Numbered from the stretch's first letter, positions 1 to 8,397 are shown. The stretch is DNA of 38,584 nt from Fischerella muscicola PCC 7414 (GCF_000317205.1 NZ_AJLK01000024.1:1-38584), one strand, 5' to 3'. Notes: generated by a model not told the origin, from the letters alone. Translations and numbers: made by a program.

Positions 1-90
1 TCTTTATCCGTGTTTCCCTTGTCCTCCTTATCCTCCTTGTCTGGTTTGTCTCCCTTATCTCCCTTGTCCCTACTTCCCGATCCCCGATCC

Positions 91-1686
91 CTATTCCCTT
101 TTTCCCAAAGTCCACCAAGCCAAGGCATAAGGTTGAGTAGGTTCGTTGAATTGGTTCTGAAACTGGACACGGATTTTATATTTACCAGTGGTAGGGACAG
201 GACAAAAAATGTGTTCTACACTATCGACTTCGCTAATGGAGGCGCAAACAGTTCCTGTATCTGGACTTTTGTCATCGGCTTTAACTAGATAGATATCAAG
301 GTTGTTTAAACCGCGATCACGAAAATCTTCCCCTGCATCAAATTGACCATTTTTATTTTTATCGTTGAGTTCTACTAACCTGTCCCAAGCCAAGGTTATG
401 GAGACAAAACTGTTCTGCTGTAGTGGTTTAGCTAAAACATATTCCACAGATGAACCAGCATTGATAGTATTATAATTCCAACCAATTGCAGGTACAGATT
501 GTGATGGTTGCCATTGACCTGCACTAAATTGTTCGTAAGCCCGGTAAGCATTGAGATGACCTGTTCCCATTTGAGGATCTAAAGGTTTTTTGGGATTTTT
601 ATAGGTTTCAGAGGCTAGCCAGTCTTGATTCTGTTTATTTATAAGTGTTCTAGTCATTCCTAGCCGCAAACCATCGCCCATGTCTTGAATTTTTTCGGCT
701 GAGTTTAATAAGACAGCTTTCATGACTTCATGTTGGCGAGAAGCAACACTCCAATTAGGTTGTTTTTCCCGTAATTGTCTGTCACCAAATTCTTGTAATA
801 GAGCAACTGTAGCTGTGACGTGGGGTGCTGCAAAACTTGTGCCTGTGACTTTGTTGATTTTGCCATCAGGATTAAGCATGGGAATATTACTACCAGGAGC
901 AACTATACCAATCGTTCCACGTGGGCCAAGATTAATTTCCTTGCCAGATAGACGCTGAGTCATTGCCTCAGATGTAGCTACTAAATTAGAAACATCTACT
1001 TTATTAAAAATTCCTCCCCGACGAGAGGAAAAAGCCACGTTAACTCCATTAAAATTATCGGTAGGGATGGGAATTCCTCCTTTACCCTGGTTGCCAGCAA
1101 TCACATACAAAACGTTGTGAGCGCGAGTCGACCAGTCAATACATTGGGTTAGTAAGGCGTTACCATCCAAAACAGCATCCGGTCGCGGATCGCGGTTTAG
1201 AGGTTCACCAAAGCTAAAGTTAATGGCGCGAACATCACCACCGTTCTGTAAGGCGATGTGCTGTGCAGACAAGCATTCTTCTGGCTGACCCATTTTAGTG
1301 GAACCCACAGCAGATGAATACAGCCGCGCTCCTGGAGCTACTCCTGGAAAGGCTTTATCTGTACTAATCATCACACCAGCAACATTGTAGGCGTGAGGAT
1401 CAACACCACTATTTGACTTAGCAGGACTATTGCGTAAAAAGACACCTGCTATATTTACAGAGCGATTTTTAGAAACCGCTTTGTCTACACCAAACTTACC
1501 AGGACGTCCAATTTCCACCTGACCAATGGCAATCTTCCGACCTATGAGATTATACGGAAGCTTATGTAACTTAAGAGCATCAATGCCGTTAGTACTAATG
1601 GTATTTTCCAAAGCTAACACTGGCACACTCAAACAGGAAACACTTAAGCCCCAAATTATCCAGCTAATTTTTTTTACCATACTCAT
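91..1686 (-). CDS. Secreted S8 (subtilisin-like) family peptidase with atypical Asp position
   Basis: This is a 531-residue exported serine peptidase of the S8 family. I start it at the ATG at 1686 (MSMVKK), because the 20 codons before it lie in a GTTGGTTG-type intergenic repeat. Residues 7-25 form a signal peptide ending near VLA. Family motifs are H98 (DPHAYNVAG), the oxyanion segment VIAGNQG, and S284 in GTSFAAPH. Where subtilisins have the DTG catalytic Asp, this protein reads IGQVEIG with E58, so the triad would be Glu-His-Ser. The C-terminal third is a beta-rich, PPC-like domain with an EF-hand-like loop (DKNKNGQFDAGEDF). It probably acts in the periplasm or outside the cell; the substrate is unknown. 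Whether it is active with Glu is an inference. Confidence 0.85.
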   Translation of the reverse strand: MSMVKKISWIIWGLSVSCLSVPVLALENTISTNGIDALKLHKLPYNLIGRKIAIGQVEIGRPGKFGVDKAVSKNRSVNIAGVFLRNSPAKSNSGVDPHAYNVAGVMISTDKAFPGVAPGARLYSSAVGSTKMGQPEECLSAQHIALQNGGDVRAINFSFGEPLNRDPRPDAVLDGNALLTQCIDWSTRAHNVLYVIAGNQGKGGIPIPTDNFNGVNVAFSSRRGGIFNKVDVSNLVATSEAMTQRLSGKEINLGPRGTIGIVAPGSNIPMLNPDGKINKVTGTSFAAPHVTATVALLQEFGDRQLREKQPNWSVASRQHEVMKAVLLNSAEKIQDMGDGLRLGMTRTLINKQNQDWLASETYKNPKKPLDPQMGTGHLNAYRAYEQFSAGQWQPSQSVPAIGWNYNTINAGSSVEYVLAKPLQQNSFVSITLAWDRLVELNDKNKNGQFDAGEDFRDRGLNNLDIYLVKADDKSPDTGTVCASISEVDSVEHIFCPVPTTGKYKIRVQFQNQFNEPTQPYALAWWTLGKRE

Positions 1687-1899
1687 TTGTCGTTGGTTGT
1701 TGGTTGTTGATGGTTGGTTGTTGGTGGGTACAGACGCGAGGAACATCGCGTCTGTACAATAGTAGTTAGTGGTTAAGAATTCTCCTTATCCCCTTTCCCC
1801 TGTCCCTTATCCCCAATAAAGCCCATAGCAAACTCGTGAGCCTTTGCTCAAGTTTTGTTACAATATTTACAGAAAAGGACGCTTAAATATCCACTAGCC

Positions 1900-2607
1900 A
1901 TGACCAAAACGCTATCTAACAAGCCGATTGTAATTGCTCCATCTATCCTATCAGCCGATTTTAGTCGCCTGGGAGAGGAAGTACGCGCCGTAGATGAGGC
2001 GGGGGCAGATTGGATTCATGTTGATGTAATGGATGGTCGCTTTGTACCTAATATTACGATAGGTCCTCTGGTAGTGGAGGCGATTCGTCCGGTTACAAAA
2101 AAACCACTGGATGTCCACTTGATGATTGTGGAACCAGAAAAATATGTTGCAGATTTTGCCAAAGCTGGTGCAGACATTATCTCTGTACATTGCGAACATA
2201 ATGCATCGCCACACTTACACCGTACTTTGTGCCAAATTAAAGAACTTGGCAAGCAAGCTGGTGTTGTACTCAACCCATCTACGCCTTTGGATTTGATTGA
2301 GTATGTGCTAGAAGTTTGCGATTTAGTGTTGATTATGAGTGTCAACCCTGGTTTTGGCGGTCAAAGCTTTATTCCAGCAGTAGTTCCCAAAATCCGTAAG
2401 CTGCGTCAGATGTGTGATGAACGTGGTCTTGACCCTTGGATTGAAGTAGATGGCGGGCTGAAGGCTAATAATACTTGGCAGGTTTTAGAAGCCGGAGCTA
2501 ATGCAATTGTAGCTGGTTCGGCTGTGTTTAATGCTAAGGATTATGGCGAGGCGATCGCAGCTGTTCGTAACAGTAAGCGTCCTACACCAGAACTAGCACA
2601 AGTCTAA
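1900..2607 (+). CDS. rpe: Ribulose-phosphate 3-epimerase
   Basis: Rpe interconverts D-ribulose 5-phosphate and D-xylulose 5-phosphate in the Calvin cycle and the pentose phosphate pathway, in the cytoplasm. The 235-residue product is full length for the family. It carries the TIM-barrel signatures APSILSADF near the N-terminus, HVDVMDG (metal and catalytic Asp), [15 protein letters not shown] (phosphate loop) and EVDGG. The frame is open further upstream to 1855, but family proteins begin at [15 protein letters not shown], so I use the ATG at 1900. It is a single gene, followed by a strong terminator at 2652-2684. Confidence 0.97.
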   Translation: MTKTLSNKPIVIAPSILSADFSRLGEEVRAVDEAGADWIHVDVMDGRFVPNITIGPLVVEAIRPVTKKPLDVHLMIVEPEKYVADFAKAGADIISVHCEHNASPHLHRTLCQIKELGKQAGVVLNPSTPLDLIEYVLEVCDLVLIMSVNPGFGGQSFIPAVVPKIRKLRQMCDERGLDPWIEVDGGLKANNTWQVLEAGANAIVAGSAVFNAKDYGEAIAAVRNSKRPTPELAQV

Positions 2608-2651
2608 GTCATGAAATCTTGATAGTCTTGGTGCTGACTACAAACTAATAA

Positions 2652-2684
2652 AAAAAAGGCGATCGCTTTTTGATCGCCTTTTTT
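2652..2684 (+). terminator. Rho-independent terminator after rpe
   Basis: A long stem pairs AAAAAAGGCGATC (from 2652) with GATCGCCTTTTTT (to 2684) around a short T-rich loop. The A-rich and T-rich flanks make it usable on both strands, so it could also end the leftward HpsJ-like transcript. The left arm contains a HIP1 octamer. Confidence 0.85.
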
Positions 2685-2738
2685 ATTTATTGAACAATAC
2701 TTATCCCACCAACTACCAACCACCAACCACTAACATTG

Positions 2739-3440
2739 TTAAAATCTTGCCCAATCTGTTCCTTTCCAAAAACCAAAAAATAGAAACGCAGATACTAAAG
2801 CGCCAAGAATCCATTTTGTAGAGGTCTTGATTAAACTTAAACCGCGCAAAGATTGAGTCGCTTCTGCTTGATCCTTGATTTGTGCTTTTGCTTTAGAAAC
2901 TTGAGACAAAAGTTGATCCTTTATTTCTTCTGGTTTTTTACCATATAGGGAACCACCCCGGCTTTTTAAAAGATCATCTAATTGTTCAGGAGTTGCTTGG
3001 CTGAGTTGCTTTTGTAACTGTTCGGCGCGAGAAATTTGCTGTGTAGATATATTATTGATTTGCGCGACATTTTCTTTATTAATCCGAATCGTATTAACAA
3101 TTCCTAAAGGTATCATTAATATAAACAACGCTGTAAACAATATAGTCAGCCAAGACAATAATTTCAAAAGGGGAAATTCCCATCTACTGCGCGAATGCAA
3201 TTCACCATAAAAAATTAGTGCTAATCCAATTAAAGGCACGGGTACACGTTCAACAATTGCTCCTATAGTTTGTAATTCCCAAGCAGGGTTGAAAAAGTTG
3301 GATGGAATAAAAATTGCTATCCAATCAAACACAGATAATATTAATAGACCATAGCCTAGCGATCGCACGATAGTTAATGAACTTTCCTGTGTTAAGACAA
3401 ATTGGTGGGAAGCAGATTTTTCAACTTTCGATTTAGTCAT
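2739..3440 (-). CDS. HpsJ-like membrane protein, cyanoexosortase A-associated
   Basis: This 233-residue membrane protein resembles the HpsJ-like proteins found beside cyanoexosortase A genes. It has about four hydrophobic segments: residues ~28-47, ~63-80, ~92-118 and a C-terminal one in WILGALVSAFLFFGFW. Between the third and fourth lies a Q/K-rich, probably coiled-coil stretch (~120-195) containing KSRGGSLYGKKPEEIKDQLL. It is the last gene of a leftward run (PEP-CTERM protein, crtA, short associated ORF, this gene), 45 bp after the short ORF. HpsJ in filamentous cyanobacteria is linked to polysaccharide secretion for hormogonium motility. A role in export or surface polysaccharide here is inferred from family and position. 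Confidence 0.75.
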   Translation of the reverse strand: MTKSKVEKSASHQFVLTQESSLTIVRSLGYGLLILSVFDWIAIFIPSNFFNPAWELQTIGAIVERVPVPLIGLALIFYGELHSRSRWEFPLLKLLSWLTILFTALFILMIPLGIVNTIRINKENVAQINNISTQQISRAEQLQKQLSQATPEQLDDLLKSRGGSLYGKKPEEIKDQLLSQVSKAKAQIKDQAEATQSLRGLSLIKTSTKWILGALVSAFLFFGFWKGTDWARF

Positions 3441-3485
3441 AATTTATTACAAAAAATCACAACAACAATTTCTACAGATAAAACT

Positions 3486-3644
3486 TTAAGGTTTATGGGG
3501 TAAAGGTACAACTTCTGGAAAAACAAAATTATCTACTGTGTTTTTGTCTCGTTTGGGCTGTATTGCAACTTGTCCCAATACCAATAACACATTAATAAAA
3601 CTTAAAATTAACAATAAGATACGGATTTTTTTCCAATTTGTCAT
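3486..3644 (-). CDS. Very short cyanoexosortase A-associated protein (probable C-terminally truncated remnant)
   Basis: A 52-residue ORF occupies the gap between crtA and the HpsJ-like gene. It begins MTNWKKIRI, has one membrane segment (~7-24, LLLILSFINVLLVLG) and ends FVFPEVVPLPHKP. From memory of the family, this pattern (short cytoplasmic start, one TM, then a V-P-L-P segment) matches the beginning of cyanoexosortase A system-associated proteins, which are usually around 200 residues or more. Here a TAA follows at once and only 45 bp remain before the next gene, so the usual C-terminal domain is absent. It is either a decayed gene or a mini-version. Start 17 bp after crtA suggests co-transcription. 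Confidence 0.6.
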   Translation of the reverse strand: MTNWKKIRILLLILSFINVLLVLGQVAIQPKRDKNTVDNFVFPEVVPLPHKP

Positions 3645-3661
3645 AGCTTAATTACGACAAC

Positions 3662-4513
3662 TTAGAATTTTGCATCTTTAGATTCATCGTGTCCAATTAT
3701 AATCCAACAGAATAAACCAAAAATTAGCACAGAAATTATTGAAAATAAAAGAGAACCATTTCCACTATGCCAGTAATCAAAAGCATTAATATTATCTTTT
3801 GCTACAAGGACAGTCATCAGCGCCACTCGTCCAGAATTCATAATAAATCCCACCGTAGCAGCGACAATTGGAACCAATATTTTGTACTGCCAAGCTTGAG
3901 GAAACATTAGCAGAAAAAGTACTGCTAAACCTAACATTTGAGAAATTAAGTCTATACCAGAACAACCATGAAGTACTTCTACACTACCGTTTGGTAAATA
4001 AATATTGATTCCGGCAAGAGTTACATCAAAACCGATGTACCAAAGTATAAAAGCTGATGATTTGGCAGTCAGTAACGTAATCTTATAAATCACCCATTCT
4101 GGTAATAGCTTGGGTATACTGAGAAAAAGCAGCGTTATTAACTCTCCTATGTATTGCTTTAGTCCTTGAAAGCCAGAAGCTATTAAAGCAAGACCTAAGC
4201 CAAAAATAAAGGGTAAAGCATACAAAAAACCTCCAAAACTGCTCAAAGATGCACTTCGTATTAGTGCTATCCAGATTAAGGCTAAACCCAAAAAACTAGA
4301 TAAAACGCCACTTTCGAGATTTAGATTGTCTCGTTTTTCCCAAACAATAAAAGATACAGCTGCCCACGACAAAAAACTAGTGCCTAACAGGTTGGTATTT
4401 TCTGCTTTCCAAACCAGGGTGAGATGAATTGCAATTAAACCTGAACCTATTGTTAATAGCCAGAATTGAGGATTAGCCAGTCGTATAACTGTAGCCAGTT
4501 TATTAGTTTTCAT
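3662..4513 (-). CDS. crtA: Cyanoexosortase A
   Basis: This is a polytopic membrane transpeptidase/protease (283 residues) predicted to cleave PEP-CTERM tails from exported proteins. Roughly eight hydrophobic segments span the protein. The three exosortase catalytic residues are visible: C184 in EVLHGCSGID, R229 in MNSGRVAL and H249 in FDYWHSG. The LPNGSVEVLHGCSG block is characteristic of the exosortase/archaeosortase superfamily. It lies 109 bp downstream of a PEP-CTERM protein gene and upstream of the short associated ORF and the HpsJ-like gene, all leftward, which suits a dedicated sorting locus. The symbol crtA follows the cyanoexosortase naming and is unrelated to carotenoid crtA. Confidence 0.9.
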   Translation of the reverse strand: MKTNKLATVIRLANPQFWLLTIGSGLIAIHLTLVWKAENTNLLGTSFLSWAAVSFIVWEKRDNLNLESGVLSSFLGLALIWIALIRSASLSSFGGFLYALPFIFGLGLALIASGFQGLKQYIGELITLLFLSIPKLLPEWVIYKITLLTAKSSAFILWYIGFDVTLAGINIYLPNGSVEVLHGCSGIDLISQMLGLAVLFLLMFPQAWQYKILVPIVAATVGFIMNSGRVALMTVLVAKDNINAFDYWHSGNGSLLFSIISVLIFGLFCWIIIGHDESKDAKF

Positions 4514-4622
4514 TATCTAATTTTAGTGGCAGCTTTCCGAGAACTTTTGTAAAACTTGGATTTTTGTTGGCAAATATTCAGTCAATATTTTTAGGTGGAA
4601 CCAAACAACTTCAAAAAACGAC

Positions 4623-5345
4623 TTATTGTTTTATATTTTTTTGTTGCTTGTATTTTCGATGTAAGGTCAACATCATTCCACCTGCCGTTAATGAACCAAA
4701 TATGGTTATAGGTTCAGGAACAGGTTTAGTTTTTTTATTGAAAGTAAAGTTATCCATTACAAAATGCGTACCTTTCCCGTTGTAGCCAGCATTATTACCA
4801 CCAGAAGATGTAAACCTTAAATAATCTATTCCCAAAAAATCAAATGTAAATAGTGTAGAAGCTTGGGTATTTAAAATAACAGTCTGTGAATATTTCTTTT
4901 GCCCTGATTCTCCTCCTATAAAACCTTCTATTAACACAGTCAAATTATCATTCCAAGCAGATGTTAAATAAGTACTATTAAAATCGAAAATATCATTAAC
5001 CGTACTTATAGCAACAGTTTTTTCAAAGCCATTGTAGGCTACGTTTTCTGGTGATACTGTTCCATTAACATAGCCAGAAGGAGTAAAAGAGGTTGTATTG
5101 AGGTAATAAAAGTTTTCCCAATTCAATCCAGCATAGCCGTTAGCAATTGGATTTTGAGATCCAGGTAAATCGTCAAAGGTAATAGTAACAGCCTGAGCTT
5201 GTTTTGTATCAACGATCGCAGCTGCAATACCAACAGAAACAGCTATGATTGCAGTCTTCAGTAACTTTTTTGTTGCCTGAAATTTGCTCAGTGTTATGTC
5301 TGAATTAGCTTTGCCTCGCCTTTTTGTGAATTGAAACCCTATCAT
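4623..5345 (-). CDS. PEP-CTERM sorting domain protein (exosortase substrate)
   Basis: A 240-residue exported protein. I choose the ATG at 5345 (MIGFQFTK), with GGGAG about 8 nt upstream, over a GTG 15 bp earlier. A signal peptide covers residues ~28-49 (TAIIAVSVGIAAAIVDTKQAQA), followed by VTITFDDLPG, a common start for cyanobacterial PEP-CTERM proteins. The middle is a beta-rich domain of unknown function. The C-terminus is a full PEP-CTERM signal: PVPEPITIFGS, a short hydrophobic segment, then a basic tail HRKYKQQK. It sits directly upstream of crtA and is the likely substrate of that enzyme. The mature protein is probably surface or matrix associated. Confidence 0.85.
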   Translation of the reverse strand: MIGFQFTKRRGKANSDITLSKFQATKKLLKTAIIAVSVGIAAAIVDTKQAQAVTITFDDLPGSQNPIANGYAGLNWENFYYLNTTSFTPSGYVNGTVSPENVAYNGFEKTVAISTVNDIFDFNSTYLTSAWNDNLTVLIEGFIGGESGQKKYSQTVILNTQASTLFTFDFLGIDYLRFTSSGGNNAGYNGKGTHFVMDNFTFNKKTKPVPEPITIFGSLTAGGMMLTLHRKYKQQKNIKQ

Positions 5346-5889
5346 TAAACTCACTCCCACAACATGACAAAAATTAATGGTAGACTTCCCCTGGAGTGAG
5401 ATTCCTAAGTACCCTTTAACTACTGCGATTCAAAAATTACAGCGACAGAGGTTAACCCCTTGTCGCGTCCTATACAGAAGGAATTAATATAATATAATAT
5501 ATAATGCCAATCCTACAGATTGCCTTAGCTTGTTAATTTTTCCAAGACCTTAAGTAATAAGCGATACTAATCATATAGTATAAATAAAACCTCATAACTA
5601 AAGTTTACAAAAACTTTACAGTTTAAACTTGTGATTTTCTTTTGGATGTGAGAGTTAACAAGGTTCTCAGCAATTTAACTTGCCTAGACAGCTAGATAAA
5701 TTTTTTATAAAGCGAAAATAATTGCTGTCAATGGAGTATGCGATCGCAAGCAATTAGGAGATGATGCCAATTTAAGTAGAAATGTAGCTAATCCAAGCTC
5801 TGTACTACTATATGTAAGCATTGTTACGAAATTTACCTTTTAAATCCAGAAAGCTCATCCTGAACATGAAGACTACAAAACCAGAATAA
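5346..5889. other. Intergenic region between the exosortase operon and a PEP-CTERM remnant
   Basis: This AT-rich stretch holds the presumed leftward promoter of the PEP-CTERM/crtA genes and an alternating TA tract at about 5487-5505. A frame without a start codon is open from 5700 to 5843 but resembles nothing I recognise. No RNA gene is visible. Confidence 0.5.
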
Positions 5890-6291
5890 ACAGTTCTTCT
5901 CAACACCAATGATTACGATGGTACTAGACAAGTCATTGATGTATCAGGTGATGGCGTTGAGAATGTTACCTCAGATGATGGTTTAAGAGCAGCACGAGAC
6001 AGGGCAGTTCAAGCAGGGATTATCATCAATGGTCTACCAATTGTGACCAATGATCCAGATCTTGATGACTATTACAAAAATAATGTCATCGGTGGTTCTG
6101 ACTCTTTCTTAATTGCTGCGAATGATTTTTCAGACTTTGGCAATGCTGTTACTCAAAAAATTGGACGTGAAATCAAGCCTGACAAACCAGTCCCTGAACC
6201 AATAACTATCCTTGGTTCCCTTGCGGCTGGTGGCATGGGTATCGTTTTGCGTCGCCAGAAGAAGCAAAAAGACACTGCTAATAGTGTTTGA
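5890..6291 (+). pseudogene. C-terminal remnant of a DUF1194 (VWA-like) PEP-CTERM protein
   Basis: The frame is open from just after a stop at 5887 and reads LLNTNDYDGTRQVIDVSG, then NNVIGGSDSFLIAANDF and FGNAVTQKIGRE. These phrases match the C-terminal half of the DUF1194/von Willebrand-A-like family. A complete PEP-CTERM signal follows (PVPEPITILGS, a hydrophobic Gly-rich stretch, then LRRQKKQK). The N-terminal half, with its signal peptide and MIDAS region, is missing, and no start codon with an RBS precedes the homologous part. An internal ATG-less start near 6043 could give 82 residues but would lack export information. I read this as a decayed second substrate of the neighbouring cyanoexosortase. 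Confidence 0.7.
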
Positions 6292-6374
6292 CTAGAAGTT
6301 TGATTACATTTAGCCACCAACGAGACAAGAAATCTCTTGCAAAAATAAAGGTAATTCTGAATACCAACAGTCAT

Positions 6375-6440
6375 GGAACACAGATGGACACAGATGAACA
6401 TAGAATTTTATCGGTGTTTATCGGTGTTTATCTGTGTTCG
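6375..6440. repeat. Imperfect palindromic repeat, GAACACAGATG family, copy 1
   Basis: The left arm contains GAACACAGATG-like units and the right arm CGGTGTTTATC-like units ending in GTGTTCG, giving an inverted repeat of about 66 bp. Two closer copies lie at 13340-13397 and 13442-13509. It is probably an interspersed non-coding repeat; no function can be read. Confidence 0.75.
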
Positions 6441-6481
6441 TTTTTTTGGAAATAAACTTTTGCAATGCGACTTGAGCAAGC

Positions 6482-6510
6482 AAAAAAAGAGGGTGATCAC
6501 ACACACCCTC
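6482..6510 (-). terminator. Rho-independent terminator of the 175-aa protein gene
   Basis: Read on the minus strand, GAGGGTG and CACCCTC form a 7-bp stem followed by a run of seven T residues (the A run at 6482-6488 on the plus strand). It lies about 30 bp after the stop of the leftward gene at 6542. Confidence 0.85.
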
Positions 6511-6541
6511 GTTTCACGTTTATATTATTGACACTCAAAAT

Positions 6542-7069
6542 CTACTTGTTACGACCACCCAACCACTTAGCAGCAGCAAGTCCGACAATGGCTCCTACAA
6601 CAGGGTTACTGAGGAACTTGATAATAGCTGGCTGTTCTGCTAATACTTCCCGGAAAATGTCGGGATGGTTGTGATAGGCAAAAGAGGCGAGTCTGCTAAC
6701 ATCATCCGCACTCATGCGGTTGGGATTATGAGTAGAAAGACCTAATTGTTGCTCAAGGTGACGCTCATCCAATCCTCTTTGCTTCAGGTGTTTGAAAAAG
6801 GCGCGTGCAACATCGTCTCTTTCGTTGGGTCTAATATTAGCGATCGCCTTTTGTAACTCTGGCTCCATTTGGCTAGGAGGAATGCTGCTTGCATTAAAAG
6901 AGCGTTCAAACATTTGGCGACGCTGCGAAGGCGTTGTACGCTGAGCAAAATCATCAAAGCTGTGAAACTCTTGTGATAAATCACCGCTCGGAGCATCATC
7001 AAGAGATTCTACATCACCCTGAGCCAAATCTCTCATAATTTGGCGCTTATACTCTTCACTGCTACTCAC
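6542..7069 (-). CDS. Hypothetical protein with C-terminal hydrophobic glycine-rich segment (175 aa)
   Basis: I do not recognise a named family. The start is a GTG at 7069 with AAGGAGA about 10 nt upstream. The protein is hydrophilic and acidic at first (EEYKRQIMRDLAQGDVESLDDAPSG). A helical middle part is rich in Arg, Gln and His and includes KHLKQRGLDERHLEQQLGL. It ends in a hydrophobic Gly/Ala segment, NPVVGAIVGLAAAKWLGG, that could insert in or lie on a membrane. It has its own RBS and terminator and is the last of four small leftward genes. Similar proteins of unknown function occur in other filamentous cyanobacteria, from memory. Confidence 0.75.
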   Translation of the reverse strand: MSSSEEYKRQIMRDLAQGDVESLDDAPSGDLSQEFHSFDDFAQRTTPSQRRQMFERSFNASSIPPSQMEPELQKAIANIRPNERDDVARAFFKHLKQRGLDERHLEQQLGLSTHNPNRMSADDVSRLASFAYHNHPDIFREVLAEQPAIIKFLSNPVVGAIVGLAAAKWLGGRNK

Positions 7070-7099
7070 TGTTTCAATCTCCTTTTCTTATCCTTGTTA

Positions 7100-7165
7100 G
7101 TAGTTGGTGGTTGATTGTTGGTTGTTACGACACCAAACAACAAACAACAAACAACAAACAACAAT
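7100..7165. repeat. Heptanucleotide (STRR-like) repeat with inverted arms
   Basis: GTTGGTGGTTGATTGTTGG on one side faces four exact CAAACAA heptamers (from about 7134) on the other, so the element can fold back on itself. Tandem 7-bp repeats of this type are known as STRR sequences in heterocystous cyanobacteria. It fills the gap between two small genes. Confidence 0.75.
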
Positions 7166-7167
7166 CC

Positions 7168-7605
7168 CTAACTGTACTGAACTTGATTGCTTTGGACGTC
7201 GTATCGAGCTGTCAAAATCAGCTGCTTGTCAGGTGCGTACACCAAAACCGTTAAATCTTGATTAGGGAAATTTTTCCGAAAACCTTCGACTAGAGATCTT
7301 GTCAAGGCTCGCACTTCGTTAGGACGAACTTGTGGAGAAATAACGACACCTAACTTATTGTTATCACGAACATAAGCATCTGTGACTAATCCCCGAGATG
7401 TTTGCACAACCCAATCACCAAAAGTTTGTCCAGCTGCGGTGTTTCCTCGCTCTAATTGTGCGTAGGCGACATCTCGACCAATTGCTGGTGGGTTTGTGGT
7501 ACGGTCAACTTGGGCAACATTACCACCACAAGCAGTGGTAATAGTTAAAACTAAAATTAAAACAACAGCCGTCACAACTTTACGACTCTGCTGTAGCAGA
7601 CCCAT
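7168..7605 (-). CDS. Putative lipoprotein of unknown function (145 aa)
   Basis: The ATG at 7605 is preceded by GAGGAGG. Residues ~8-26 form a hydrophobic signal (VVTAVVLILVLTITTAC) ending in a lipobox-like TTAC, with the following Gly-Gly suggesting a lipid-anchored mature protein. The mature part has a compact alpha/beta domain: RDVAYAQLERGNTAAGQTFGDWV, then DAYVRDNNKLGVVISPQVRPNEVRALTRSLV and LTVLVYAPDKQLIL. This layout recalls YhcN/YlaJ-type sporulation lipoproteins, but only loosely, so I assign no function. Confidence 0.7.
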   Translation of the reverse strand: MGLLQQSRKVVTAVVLILVLTITTACGGNVAQVDRTTNPPAIGRDVAYAQLERGNTAAGQTFGDWVVQTSRGLVTDAYVRDNNKLGVVISPQVRPNEVRALTRSLVEGFRKNFPNQDLTVLVYAPDKQLILTARYDVQSNQVQYS

Positions 7606-8005
7606 TTTTGTTTCCTCCTCAATAAATACTGTTAGATAACTAACAATATGTTTTATTTATGTTTATTAACAGCTTGTAATTCATACTTTTGGCTATCAAT
7701 AATAAGTCCGCTGAAGCGGACTTATTATCTCAATTAGCACCTTTTTTACAAGCTGCTCTAGTTTAGCTAATCGCTCTTTTATAAAAGAGAATGCACCCTG
7801 TCTATTTGCTTCTACCGCTGTAAATTTGACGATTAGTCAACTCAGTCTTACATTTCCTCACTGAGTATGCCTTGAACTAAACTTCAAAGCTCATAGCCAA
7901 AGTCTGTTAAAACTGATTGAAATTTATATTCAGTAGACTTTAACTTACTTGAGCTTTTAGCTACGAAATTTATTTATTGGCAGACTCAAAACCTAGTCTA
8001 GACGA
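7606..8005. other. 400-bp spacer with a perfect hairpin
   Basis: The spacer has a perfect 12-bp inverted repeat (AATAAGTCCGCT at 7700-7711 with AGCGGACTTATT at 7714-7725) and a smaller CTCTTTTATAAAAGAG palindrome near 7770-7785. Neither has a clear T tail. They may be RNA-end structures for the CsbD-like transcript or leader elements of the lipoprotein gene. No coding region is evident. Confidence 0.5.
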
Positions 8006-8188
8006 TTAGTCCAGGTTTTTCTTGATATTATCTTTGACGTCTTCTACAGAGTGACGTACTTCACTTTCTGCTTGCTTGGCTTTTCCTTCTGCTTTATCTT
8101 CTGGATCGCCAGTAACATTTCCCAATGCTTCTTGAGCTTTACCTTCTACATTTTTAGCTGTAGCTTTTGCTCTATCTTCTAAACTCAT
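8006..8188 (-). CDS. CsbD family small stress protein
   Basis: A 60-residue, highly charged, predicted all-helical protein with the CsbD family pattern: SLEDRAKATAKNVEGKAQ, then ALGNVTGDPEDKAEGKAKQ. CsbD proteins are abundant general-stress proteins; their molecular role is not settled. A good RBS (AGGAG) precedes the ATG at 8188. It has no signal peptide and no Cys. It sits among other short leftward genes, which may be stress responsive, though no promoter motif was identified with confidence. Confidence 0.9.
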   Translation of the reverse strand: MSLEDRAKATAKNVEGKAQEALGNVTGDPEDKAEGKAKQAESEVRHSVEDVKDNIKKNLD

Positions 8189-8397
8189 TTTTTTCTCCTG
8201 GTTTTATATAACTATTAGTTTCAAAGCTGTTATTGATTTGTTTAGCTTTGATGTTTATAAATTAGCTGATACTTTTTACCTTAGCCTTCTTTCCGCAGGT
8301 ATATTAGTTTCTATACTCAAAGAGAGAGAACTAAATTATTAGTTATAATATCAACAAATAACTAGCAATAATCAACCAAAAAATTCAAACATTTCAT

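Noticed and set aside
1687-1746. N-terminal extension of the first S8 peptidase
   Set aside because: The extra 20 codons translate an intergenic heptamer repeat, and a normal signal peptide begins at the internal ATG at 1686.
5700-5843. Open frame KIIAVNGVCDRKQLGDDANL before the PEP-CTERM remnant
   Set aside because: No start codon. It contains a HIP1 site, and it could not be linked to DUF1194 or any other family by eye.
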